This document shows, in pieces, positions 22,221 to 32,652 of a stretch of DNA of 64,000 bases. Made by a program: the position numbers and the translations under genes. The notes beneath the pieces are model-generated. The model saw only the letters and a list, made by a program, of their open reading frames with translations. It searched no databases and was not told the origin of the DNA. Origin of the DNA: Corynespora cassiicola. Its lineage: Eukaryota; Ascomycota; Dothideomycetes; Pleosporales; Corynesporascaceae. Each line of letters opens with the position of its first letter. Position 1 is the stretch's first letter. The DNA lies in assembly GCA_022059125.1 (NCBI GenBank), contig JAEUWY010000021.1, forward strand, positions 292,399 to 356,398. Reading direction: 5' to 3'.

Positions 22221-22849
22221 TTTGGATGAAAATTACCGTGGAGGTGGTTGGATAGAGCGATTTGAAATTTTTGAGAAAGAAATATTCACATGTAAGCTAT
22301 CGGCTGATCGAAAACATCTTTGTTGCCCAAATGATGTTGAAAGAGGCCGAGTGTTCGATGGCGGTAGTTAATGTGAATCGTATGCATGTATGGATGGGAC
22401 GGGCGGCCCCGGCTGTGTCCATTTGTGAGCTTTCTCTTACCGCGTTGATGATCAGCATCTTTACCGAGGGTATGCGTCTGGCCCGGCATCATAGTGTACT
22501 GGGCATCATGGGTCGCGTGTGGGGTATGCTCATAAATACTACCATAATGACAACAGGCACGCAAGAATACCACTACTGGAGAAGGGCCGATCGGGAACTT
22601 CCAAAAATGTGGAACTCGATTGGTACTGACTCGTTCCTGGCGACATTTGCTATTCCCAACGCTGTGGACGGGTTTGGTCCATCATCCGGTGTGGCCGTTC
22701 CCCGCATGGAGAAAATGCTTCTAAATAGCTAGAAGGTAACGAAAGCTGTGAAGAAAATATCGTATCATTCGACCTGGATGCATCCTATTCCGTTATTTAG
22801 AACGCCGACATATTCACTGCGAAAAAATACCGCCAGCTGTGTAATAGCC
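22221..22849. promoter_or_regulatory. Shared divergent promoter region (ATPase / LDI-like gene)
   Basis: About 630 bases separate the start codons of two divergently transcribed genes, so both promoters must lie here. I could not identify a specific operator. Overlapping frames inside it on both strands (longest 156 codons) have no domain. Confidence 0.5.
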
Positions 22850-25047
22850 ATGGGAACTAGCAAGTTGAATGGAGGTAAGTCCCGTACGTAAACAAAGCTG
22901 TAGAGTATCCGGATTAATTGTCGCAGAACCAGCTTCTAAGCCGTCGGACACCCTTTCAATCCCGCCATTTGCTGGAGCCCAGCAAGTGACTGGAAAGTAC
23001 CAACGCAGAACGCAGTTACAGTATGCTTTTCTTTCCATGATTGGCATACTAGGATTTTGGAACTCTCAAAACACCAGGATTCGTGTAGCCGGACTATCTT
23101 GCCTCTTTCCCGGCGCAGGATTCCTTGCTGTTGGTGGGATTACTGGAGTCATTGGCCTCGTCCTATCAGTGGCATTCATTCCTCTCTCATTATTTGCCTG
23201 GTTCGGGGCAGGAGGCCTTGCATTTATCCTAGCCAATTGGATCGTTCCTGGGTTGATCTCGACAGCTATTGCAGGCCAATCTTTATGGGAACCAGCAGGC
23301 CCTATTGTCGTCACAGTCGCATTCGCTCTCACGGTTGTCCTGGTGGTTACTGGCCACCAACGGCATTCAAAAGCACTAGGTCTTCGAGAAAGTAGAAATG
23401 TTCTGCTTGAAACAGAAGAAGCGACCTGGAAGGCTCGCACGGAAAAGCTTCCGCGAGACACTGAAAAGAGAGAACTCTCGATTGAAGATCTCCGCATGTT
23501 GCAGCATTACGTTCAAGTTGCGCACCAGCAGATGGATGACTGGTCTAACTACACACGCATCGACCAATTCCAAACGGCCGCATTGCGATACCAATTGTAC
23601 CAGCTGCAGTACACCTTGGCTTTTGTTCAGAAATTCTACATGCCCAGTTTTCATGGGTACATCAAAGAAGGCCAGGAGAGACTCATCGATAAAAGTACTA
23701 CGCAGGATGTTATGAACTACTGGAAATGGGAGTCTCTTTGGGGTAAGTTCACGTTGGTATGGGTTTTCCACTTCCAAGTCTATCTGACAATATGCTAATA
23801 TGAAGTTAGGACTGGGATCCCGTTGTGCGAGATAACATCATGGTTACGGGCTACATACTCCTCTCAATGGCCCTGTATCAAAAGCTCAATGGGGACGATA
23901 GATATGACCAAAAAGGCTCGCTCAATTTTCAGATAACCAAGAAGGCGCAATACCAACACGATTCGGGAAGCGTATTCGAAGCTTTGATGCAAAACTGGGA
24001 TCAGTGTTCGTACTGTCTATTTCCGTGCGAGGTATGAGTTGCATCAGAGTTTTAGTGTCGCGTATCGCTTACTATTTCGTCAGCCAAACTGGATCTATAC
24101 ACTCTGCAATCTGATTGGAATGCAAGGCGCGTTGGCATACGAGACGTGTAAGCAAACGGGTCGCGTTGGCCCGCTTCTTTCAGGTCGATACCACCGCGCA
24201 TTCGAAGAGGATTTTATGAATCCAGACGGTAGCATCGTCACGCTGCGCTCAGCTATAAGTACGATTTTACCCTGATGATCGAGAGAAACGTTTTGACAAG
24301 ACAACAGCGGGGTTTCCAGTGATTGGTCTTGCAGGTGTACTCGGTGACGTCTCAGGCGCGCTAACATGCTCGGCCGCCATGCCCAATCTCGCTCGGCGCC
24401 TCTGGCTTGTTTCGCGCAATAGCCATGTCCGCAAAGACAAGGACGGGAGATACACACTGGAAAATCTCGTAGGTGCCGACAAGATAGATGTTGGTAACTA
24501 CAAGGCGGGCATAGGGTTCGCGTATTCTCTCTTCGCTAACTGCGCCGCCGAGTTTGGCGAGACTGAATTGGCCCAGGGTCTCTTGGACAGACTTGAGGGT
24601 GACCTGAACCACCCTACCATCGAATCACCCACAGGAAATGGCGCTACAACAACGGCTGGGCTCTCCATGCTTGGCTCAACGAACATATTTAAGGCACGGA
24701 CGCAAAATTTTGGAGACTGGGCTGAGCTCATCAATTGTCCACCTGATTCTGTCGCTCTCGTAGCGCCAAAACTAGATAGTGTTCCCTTCCCGAGCGTGAT
24801 GGTTGCAAGATGCCATGCCGAAGGCGAAAATGGGTTGAGCTTTGTACTGCGAGGGCCCAATGAACCTAAGAGATTCACTCTTGGGTTTAAAGATATGCAT
24901 ACTGATAAGACGTACCGGTTGCTCCAGGTAGAGAAGGATAACGAAAAAGAGGTAGTCGATGGTATCAAAGCAGATGGAGAGGGAGTGGCGAAGGCAACAG
25001 TCAGCGTTGGCGATAGGACTGAGTTCAAACTGCAATTGGTTGCCTAA
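22850..25047 (+). CDS. Linalool dehydratase/isomerase-like membrane protein
   Basis: Five exons are proposed: 22850-22874, 22927-23756, 23810-24031, 24084-24258 and 24308-25047. Introns of 49-53 nt are all in phase and give 663 aa. The 25-base first exon encodes a short leader joined to EPASKPSDT; the ATG at 22869 is out-competed because a GTAAGT donor follows it. The N-terminal third has about four membrane segments (GAGFLAVGGITGVIGLVLSV and those after). The C-terminal part matches the linalool dehydratase/isomerase (Ldi) domain family: DDWSNYTRIDQFQTAALRYQ, DWDPVVRDNIMVTGY, YQHDSGSVFEALMQNWDQ and a cysteine-rich FPCEPNWIYTLCN rebuilt across an intron, then TGFPVIGLAGV. The bacterial enzyme interconverts linalool, geraniol and myrcene; fungal relatives are mostly uncharacterised, so the reaction here is unknown. 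It shares a promoter region with the copper ATPase. Confidence 0.82.
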
Positions 25048-25604
25048 GCGAATTTCCTTTCAGTCCAAGATCAGGTTCTATCGGCCATTTTGGGTAGATA
25101 GATTCCATCATGAGTAGCAAGGGGCACCTGAAACTGAAATTGCACGAAATAAAACGCCGCTACAACGTTGTTTACATTGTAGTATGGGACCTTCAATGAT
25201 AACTAGCTGATATTTACGCCCCTTTAGCACACTAAGCAAGGAAATTCTTTGTATTTATAGGCAAACGTATTTAGAATCAAAATTAAACTCACTTCAAGAT
25301 AAGATAGCTACAATTAATTTATTTAGTGTAATTTAACAATTTATTTTTAGGCGTTGAAGTGAAGATCTTAAAATCTAGTTTTCCAGAATTAGTGTAAAAG
25401 TATATATATTCATGTACGATGTATCCGAGAAATTGCACTAAGGCCGACATATAACAACTATCACGTAGCGTGAAGAAAAGTTATTTTCAGTTGCACAAGC
25501 TTCAAGTGAAGAGGTCCATTTTTAAGCTATACCGAAAAACACAAGAGTCGATATGATAAATACATGAAGCCACGCCGATTCATTCAAAGACACCAATGAT
25601 GAGA
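25048..25604. other. Convergent intergenic region, AT-rich
   Basis: About 560 bases between the converging ends of the LDI-like and persulfide dioxygenase genes. The segment 25200-25450 is clearly AT-rich and may hold the 3' ends or a small repeat relic. No gene seen. Confidence 0.5.
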
Positions 25605-26870
25605 TCACATATTCATATCTTTAGCTTTCAATGGAACATGGAGCAGTCGATGACCTGCATCAGTGGGTTCAGGAAGCCTTCCGGCGCGAATGTTAATCTG
25701 CAACGATTGGTGTAGCAGCCTTGGAGCAGCAAGAGCGACGTCACGCTCATGACGAAGCTTCACAAACTCTTCCTCGCTTATGCCACTCTTGAGGTGCTTG
25801 TTCTGCTCCCTGTGCTCCTTGACAGTCATGAAAGGAACGGGCTTATCGCGTCCTGCCGGTGGATAATCGTGGCCCGTCCAGATTTTGACATCGTCAGATA
25901 GAGAAAGAAGCTTCCGGCCAGAGTCGAACAGTGCTTTGGCGCTCCCCCCAGGGAAGTCACAACGTGCGGTGCCGATGTCGGGGTGAAATATTGAATCACC
26001 ACAAAACACATTTTCTATATGAGATTAGTAATGGCGGGAGGTAGGATTATATGATGACTCACTTGCTATCTGGTATCCCATGTGATCCGGGGTATGTCCC
26101 GGTAGGTGTATGGCAGCAGCCTCGAGATTGCCGATGAAAAACTTCTCATCGTCGTCAAACAACTTATCGAAAACAGCTGTGTGTTCTTTAGGCGGTACCA
26201 TGTATCTTTCGGCAAACATATTTTGGACTTGATCAATTCGCTTTCCAATACCAACTGACGGGATATGGTTTTGGACTCTGCCCAGTTGCGTGCGCAAATA
26301 GAAGGATGAGGTCAGGTGGTCGGCATGTGCATGAGTTTCAAGAATCCAGTCAATGCTGTATCCTTTCTGTCCGATAAGATTCAACAGTTTGTTAGCAGAG
26401 TCGGTCGAAATAGACTGATTCGCCGGGTCAAAGTCCAAGACCGGATCGACAATGGCTGCTCTCCTAGTGGAAGGGTCGGCTACGATATACTGCCACGTGC
26501 CCGTAGTCGTCTCGAACTCATCGTGAATGATAGGTTCTCCGGAGTGAGTGAATGCAATGTCAGATGATACATTCTTTGTGTACATGTTGTCGGAATACAC
26601 TGGGGTTATGTGTTGGAGTTGCGCACCGAAGTTTCGCTGTAACTGGTGTAAGGGTGATGAAGATGGGCTTCGAGCAATGCTGTTCCAGGTGGTCCAGCTA
26701 TTTGTACATGCAGCTGAGGTCGCCGTCTTCGGTGCAAACTTAGAGGAGGTTGTGTGGAAAGGGTTGCGTTGTTTCGTTCTCCATGATCCTGCTCGCGACG
26801 GTCTACTTGGGGTATATGTGAGGACGCTACGCAACTCCTGGCGGTGCGCTATCACCTTCATACGATACAT
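25605..26870 (-). CDS. Persulfide dioxygenase (ETHE1-like metallo-beta-lactamase fold)
   Basis: Non-haem iron enzyme expected to oxidise glutathione persulfide to sulfite. Two exons, 26870-26063 and 26014-25605 (intron 48 nt), give 405 aa. The metal motif THAHADH is at residues 179-185, LPGHTPDHMGY follows, and the splice restores NVFCGDSIFHPDIGTARCDF, a family signature. A later GHDYPP supplies another ligand. The first about 95 residues are Arg/Ser/Thr-rich with few acids, as in mitochondrial presequences. If translation began at residue 96 (MYTKNVSSD) a cytosolic form would result. The frame stays open upstream to 27047, so the start is a judgement. The gene is divergent from the sulfide:quinone oxidoreductase gene, which supports a joint role in sulfide detoxification. 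Confidence 0.9.
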
Positions 26871-27667
26871 AAGATACGATATCGAGTAAAAAGGGATTAT
26901 GAAGAAATAAGAAACGAGGGAATAGTGTCGAGAAACTGGAGCGCCCAGTGGCACGCTGTGCTGAAGAACATTGCATTTTAGCCTGACCACACTTCCATGC
27001 TGCTTGTTGCCCGGGAGGCGTCGAGGTGGACGTCGGCGACCTAACAACGTCGGCGATTAGGGGAGGCCGCGGGAGTCCGTTGGTCGTCTAACATTTCAGA
27101 TGCGTCTGAGGTCTCTCCACTTGCTATCATGCAATTCGCATGGGGTCGAGAGCTGCAGGGAACATGGGGATGTTGCAGGTCGGGCCATCGGGTTTCGCTT
27201 CGGGTCGTCGGATCATCAGTATGTGCACCTACGCAAAGCTGACGACCAACGCAGTCGCGTCTGGGAGGAGAGTTATGGTCCCCGGCTCCGTGCGATTCCA
27301 ACGAGGAATTTGTAAGACGACGTTTTCGTCACAGTGAGCACAGTATGGCATGGCTGGCTCGTGTCGGGCGATAGAATGATGCCATCGACGTGTGGGCCGA
27401 ATCTGGAACCTGGCGTCTTGGCAAACCAAAGTCGGCGAACTGGTGGACAACTTCAACGTCCTCAGCATTAAAAAGTTCGCAATCGTTCTCTCTCTTGGAC
27501 GCGGCTCAAACTTTCTTACGTCGTCTGCATCCTTTTACCGTGCCTCATACGCGACTTTTGCTGACGATTCGTCCGCACGAGGGCTCACACCCTTTCTGAT
27601 CACGCGATCAAATTTTTTTCTTTTACCTCTTTGATACCCCCTTCATTGTTACCGCGATTTCATCACA
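26871..27667. promoter_or_regulatory. Shared divergent promoter region of the sulfide-oxidation pair
   Basis: About 800 bases between the start codons of the persulfide dioxygenase and sulfide:quinone oxidoreductase genes. It must contain both promoters, and the arrangement would allow co-regulation. A pyrimidine-rich leader (TTTTTTTCTTTTACCTCTTTG-like) lies just before 27668. I could not define individual factor sites. Confidence 0.6.
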
Positions 27668-29017
27668 ATGTCTCTCGCCTCAAAAGCTGCACGCACGTCT
27701 CTAGGAAGCTCAATCTCCGCCCGAGGATTTGCTAGTGTCTCTTCTGTCAACACTGCTTCGAGGAACCACAAAGTCGTCGTTGTCGGCGGCGGCTCCGCTG
27801 GACTGACCATCAGCCATCAACTCCTGCGGACGGGAAGGTTCGCCCCGAATGATATCGCAGTAGTGGATCCTGCCGAATGGCATCACTACCAGCCTGGATG
27901 GACGCTGGTCGGTGGAGGCCTGAAGAAAAAGGAAGACCTGAGGCAAAACCTTCCCGGGCTGGTTGATGCTAAGCTTAAATTCTACGGCAACGATGTCAGA
28001 GGATTCTCCCCAGAAGAAAACTTTATTACTTTGGGCAATGGCGATAAGATCAACTATGAGCAACTAGTTGTTGCCCCGGGAATCAAGGTCGACGTGACCA
28101 GCATCAAGGGCTTGCCTGAGGCTTTGGCGGATGCAAGCTCGAATGTCTCCACAATCTACAGTTACGATACGTGCGATAAGGCAGCCAGGACCTTGCAGAG
28201 CTTCCGCAAGGGTGATGCAATCTTTACGCAGCCTGCAGGTGTCATTAAATGTGCGGGTGCTCCACAGAAGGTGATGTGGCTCGCTCTGGATCATTGGAAA
28301 CGGGCTGGTCTTTACAACCCTAGCAACCCTTCGAGCTCCCCGATCAACATCAGTTTCGCTACCGGTCTGCCCGCCATGTTTGGAGTCCCGAAGTACAGCG
28401 CCAAACTCGAGGAGCTGCGCCAGGAGAGAGGTGTCGAAGGTCTTTTCCAACATGACCTTGTCTCAATCGATGGCAACACTGCTACCTTCGCGCGCCCTGA
28501 TGGCAAAGAGCAGGTTCAGAAGCGCTTTGACCTCTTGCACGCCGTTCCCAAGATGGGGCCTCATGCCTTTGTCAAGGAAAGCTCACTTGCTGACCAGGCT
28601 GGGTACGTAGCTGTGGACCAGGCCACCCTCCAACATATCAAGTTCTCCAATGTCTGGTCATCAGGGGATGCTTCCAGTCTCCCCACTTCCAAGACTGCCG
28701 CAGCTATCACTGCCCAAGCGCCGATCTTGGTTCGTAACATGCTCCTCTCTATGGATGGCAAGGAGGTTGAGCCAGCATACGACGGATACACCTCGTGTCC
28801 ATTAACTACCGAGTATGGAAAGGTGCTTCTGGCTGAGTTCAAATACGCCGGCGTTCCCAAGGAGACTTTCGGCCAGATGTTCGGCATTGATCAGGCCACT
28901 CCCCGTCGTGCATTCTACCACCTCAAGAAAGACTTCTTTCCTTGGGTCTACCAGAACTACATGCTTAAAGGTCGTTGGGGTGGACCTAAAGGGTTTGTGG
29001 GTCAGGTTAAAGCTTAA
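27668..29017 (+). CDS. Mitochondrial sulfide:quinone oxidoreductase
   Basis: Intronless gene for a 449 aa FAD enzyme that oxidises sulfide, passes electrons to ubiquinone and hands the sulfane sulfur to an acceptor such as glutathione. The first 33 residues are Ser/Ala/Arg-rich without acids, fitting a mitochondrial presequence. The dinucleotide-binding motif VVVGGGSAGL starts near residue 36. The two redox cysteines sit in VIKCAGAPQK (Cys195) and GYTSCPLTTEYGK (Cys377), and an FAD-contact SSGDASSLPTSKTAAA is near 331-346. Length and C-terminal amphipathic region (FFPWVYQNYMLKGRWGG) match eukaryotic type II SQR such as fission yeast Hmt2. It is divergent from the persulfide dioxygenase, the next enzyme in the pathway. 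Confidence 0.95.
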   Translation: MSLASKAARTSLGSSISARGFASVSSVNTASRNHKVVVVGGGSAGLTISHQLLRTGRFAPNDIAVVDPAEWHHYQPGWTLVGGGLKKKEDLRQNLPGLVDAKLKFYGNDVRGFSPEENFITLGNGDKINYEQLVVAPGIKVDVTSIKGLPEALADASSNVSTIYSYDTCDKAARTLQSFRKGDAIFTQPAGVIKCAGAPQKVMWLALDHWKRAGLYNPSNPSSSPINISFATGLPAMFGVPKYSAKLEELRQERGVEGLFQHDLVSIDGNTATFARPDGKEQVQKRFDLLHAVPKMGPHAFVKESSLADQAGYVAVDQATLQHIKFSNVWSSGDASSLPTSKTAAAITAQAPILVRNMLLSMDGKEVEPAYDGYTSCPLTTEYGKVLLAEFKYAGVPKETFGQMFGIDQATPRRAFYHLKKDFFPWVYQNYMLKGRWGGPKGFVGQVKA

Positions 29018-30165
29018 AACACTTAGTACATTAGATTTATAGCAAAGAAGCATCTGAAGAACTGTAGGAGTCCTTTTCTCTCAGCTTTGCTGCGCCAGGA
29101 CTAAACAACAAGTATGGACAGTATGTGTCAAGTAGTATATATTATAAAAAATAAAATAGCTATAAGAGTTTCTTCTAGCTTAGAAAAACGTTTAAAAAAT
29201 ATATCTATTCAAAGACCTGTAGGAGTCCCTTTCTCTCAGCCTTGCTGGGCCAGGACTAAACAGTAAGTACAGACAATAAGTATAAAAGTTAACTATCAAG
29301 AGTATTGTATTAACTAGAGTAGTAGTATTTATCTAAGACTATAGACCCTACCCGGCGCGCTAGCCCACTATTTAGCCACTTAACAACTTGTTTTTATCTG
29401 CGCTATCTCTTATTTCTACGTAAGTTTTCTATAGAAATATTGATGACGGTACTACTTGCGCTTGAAAGCAAAGAACCACGTTTGAATTTTTTCTATGTTG
29501 GTTCTATATCAAGAACTCTACACCACGTCTACGACTTTGTTTTCCTTCTTGCTCCTGGGCAGGCTGGATAGGTGCTGTGAGTTGGATATCTAGCGAATTA
29601 CAGGGCGCAAGAACTTTAAAGCTAAAAATAAACCACATCCAGTGTGAAATCAATAGGGATTTGATTCCTCATGAGGCCTCCCTCAACGCCTTTAACTCAG
29701 TCAACCCTAGATCCAAAAAGAAAAAAAATCATTTTCTGCCCAATCGCGATCATCAAGCGTATCTACATACAGTATGTATGGTATTCCGGGTATATGAGAT
29801 ACCTATGGTTTGAAGTCCTGGACATGACGGGAAACACCAGCGAAGGCGTTGAGGGAGTGAACATGTACAAGGCTCTGCTTTCGGCTTCAGATAAGAAATC
29901 TGCGCAATATTAGGCAGACATGTGCCCCCATCAAAAGGTCAGGGAAGTGGATATCTCTTGTTGATGTTACAGGAGCGTGCGCTGCTTTCTCTGGGGGTGC
30001 GCTCCAATTTAGCAGCAAATGGGACGGAGTATAAGTTGGGGTGGTGGCGACGCCATTTGGTGGCCTGGAGTTCCCAACAATGACAAAAGGGGTAGAGTCA
30101 CTAATCATCAGCCGGGCCACATCATCAAGCGAGTCGAATTCGTAAAATAACACCGCATTTGTTAA
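29018..30165. other. Gene-poor transition into AT-rich DNA
   Basis: After the SQR gene the sequence becomes mixed: AT-rich patches (29130-29210, 29280-29480) alternate with normal segments. A 93-codon minus frame at 29887-30168 and plus frames at 29577-29913 run into the AT-rich boundary and show no domain; they may be gene fragments cut by repeat invasion. The composition boundary at about 30165 is sharp. Confidence 0.45.
29059..29276. repeat. Two direct copies of a ~63 bp sequence
   Basis: Copy 1 is at about 29059-29121 and copy 2 at about 29214-29276, offset 155 bp. Both contain CTGTAGGAGTCC, TTTCTCTCAGC, TTGCTG, GCCAGGACTAAACA and AGTA-GGACA-like segments with about 8 differences. The spacer is AT-rich. 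The unit is probably a fragment of a dispersed repeat or a small non-autonomous element. Confidence 0.8.
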
Positions 30166-32652
30166 CACTAAAAAAAACTTAGTTCCCGTAGTAAATTACA
30201 CGTTTTTAGTATCTAATTATAACTCTATATAATCTAATTTTTTAATATTATTAATTTAGATTTTTATAAAGTTTATAAAAGTAGTATTAAAAGCTTATTT
30301 TTTACTATTTGTAAGTTAATTTTTAATATTTTATTTAATATTATTTAATACTATAATTTTTTTTCTATAAGTTTAAAATACGTAATAAAAAAACTTATAA
30401 AAATAATATATTTCTATTAGATTTATTATAGTAATATTTTTATATATAATATTAAATTTAGAAGTATAATTACTAGTTAAATAATACTAATAGCAGTTTT
30501 AATTATTTTTTACTTTTTTTTTTTAGCTTTATTTTTTAATATTTTTTAGATATTTTTATACGTAAAAATTTTTTTTTTAATAGTAATTACTTAAAATCTT
30601 TTTTTATACTTTTTTTATCTTTATATATTTTATATTAATAAAGTATTATAGTATTAATAACTAGCTAAGCCTAAGTTTCGTTAAACATATTTTTTATTTT
30701 TTTTATTTTTTTAACTAATATTAAATTTACTATACTATTTAAAAGTATTATAAAAATTACTATTAATTTTTTTTAATATTTACTGTGTTAAATTTTTTTA
30801 AAAAAATATAATAATATTATAGTAATATTATATTAAAATATTAAAAGTAAATAGTTTTTTTTATTTAAGTAGCAGATATCTGCTTTATGAATTTTTTTTT
30901 TTAATATTAATATAACTTTTATAAACATTATTAAATTATAATAAAATTAATTTAGCTAAAAATTTATATTTATTTTAGTAATTTAATAAAATTATATTAA
31001 TTTTTTTTAAAAAATAGTTAATATAAATAACTTACAGTCTAAAGTGCTTCTAAATACTAATAATATTTATTTTTATAAATATTTTTTTCTGTATTTTACT
31101 ATATAATACTAAATTTTTTTTTACTAATACTAAAAGTATTAAAAAACTATATAAAATTATATAAAAGCTTTAGATACTCTATTGTTTTTTAAAAAAAAGT
31201 TCTATATTAAAAAATAAAAAAATATAAATAGTGTAGAGAGAGAAAGTAATAATTATAATATTATATTTTAAAATTTATAAAATATAATAACTATTAATAT
31301 ATAATAAATAATTATTTATAATAAAAAGTTATTATTATAGAAGATTGTTAGAAACAGTTTTAGTTTTAAATAATTTAATCTACTAAAATCTAAGTTTATT
31401 ATTAGTTTAACTATAAAATAATATTACGTAGTTATATTTAGTAGATATATTTAAACTATTTAATACTAATATATTTTATAAGCGAGCGGCGTATATAAGC
31501 GAGCAGCGCACTTTCTAACTACTCTAGTATATACTACTTATACTTATAATACTACTACTAAAAAAATTCTAATTAATTTATAAAAAGGCTTCTATAGTTT
31601 TTACTTTTTTAGCTATTAATAATTATTAAATTTAAAGTGTATAACGCGCTGCTAAAGCTTATAATATTTTAAAAATTATAGTTTATTATTAACGCGCTAA
31701 ATAACTTATATAATATAATTATTAGTTTAACTTAAAACAGCTAACTAAAATTAAAAAAAAGTAATTATTATTTATATTTTTAAGCTAAATTTAAAAAAAT
31801 TTATATTTATACTAAATATTATATATAATATAGCTAATTAATTACTTACTACGTAAGAAGCGGGCTATATTAGTATTAATTAGTAAAATTACTAGCGTGT
31901 TTTATATAAAAATTATAAAATTATTAGTTTTTAGTTTAAATTATTGTATTATATAAAAAAAAATATAATATTATTAATAAAAATATATATAACTTTAATA
32001 AAATAAGCTTTATAATAAGCGTAATTATAGTTTTAAAAAAACAGAATTAACTTAAAAATATTTAACTAAATAATTATAAATAAATTTTAATAATTTAAAA
32101 AATTAACGCGTGCAGCTAAGTAATTTTTTTTTATTATTTTTATAAATAAGTACTACTTTTTTATATAATATAAAAATAATAATATTTTATTTAGTTAGTA
32201 TATATTATTTAGCGAAATAGGCTAGATAATAAATTAGCTAAAAACACGTTAGTTAAAATATTTTAATATCTATACACAGAGTTATATAGTAAAAATATAT
32301 AAACTATTTATTATTAATAGCTATAAAAGCTATAACTTTTTAGTTTTTTAGAACTTCTATAAAATAAGTAAAATTATTACTTTTTATATACTTCTATATT
32401 TTTTTTTTTTTTTAGTTTTTTAATATAAAGTATTTTTCGTATTTAAAGCAGACGTATAATAATAAAATTTTTAGCTTAACACGTAATTATATTAACTATA
32501 TTAATAAAATTATTTTTTTACTAGTTTTTAAAAAAAGTAATATACACGTAAACTTCTAAAAAGTAAAAATAGTTTAATATAATTTAAAAGTAGTACTGTT
32601 AAAATTTAATATAAAATTATATATATTTATACTAATTTTTTTAAAAACTATT

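Noticed and set aside
2339..29017. A single secondary-metabolite gene cluster covering the whole left half
   Set aside because: No polyketide synthase, peptide synthetase, terpene synthase or cluster regulator was found; tyrosinases and the Ldi-like gene alone do not make a cluster.
29887..30168. 93-codon minus frame at the AT-rich border
   Set aside because: No recognisable domain and its start lies in the composition transition; kept only as a possible fragment.
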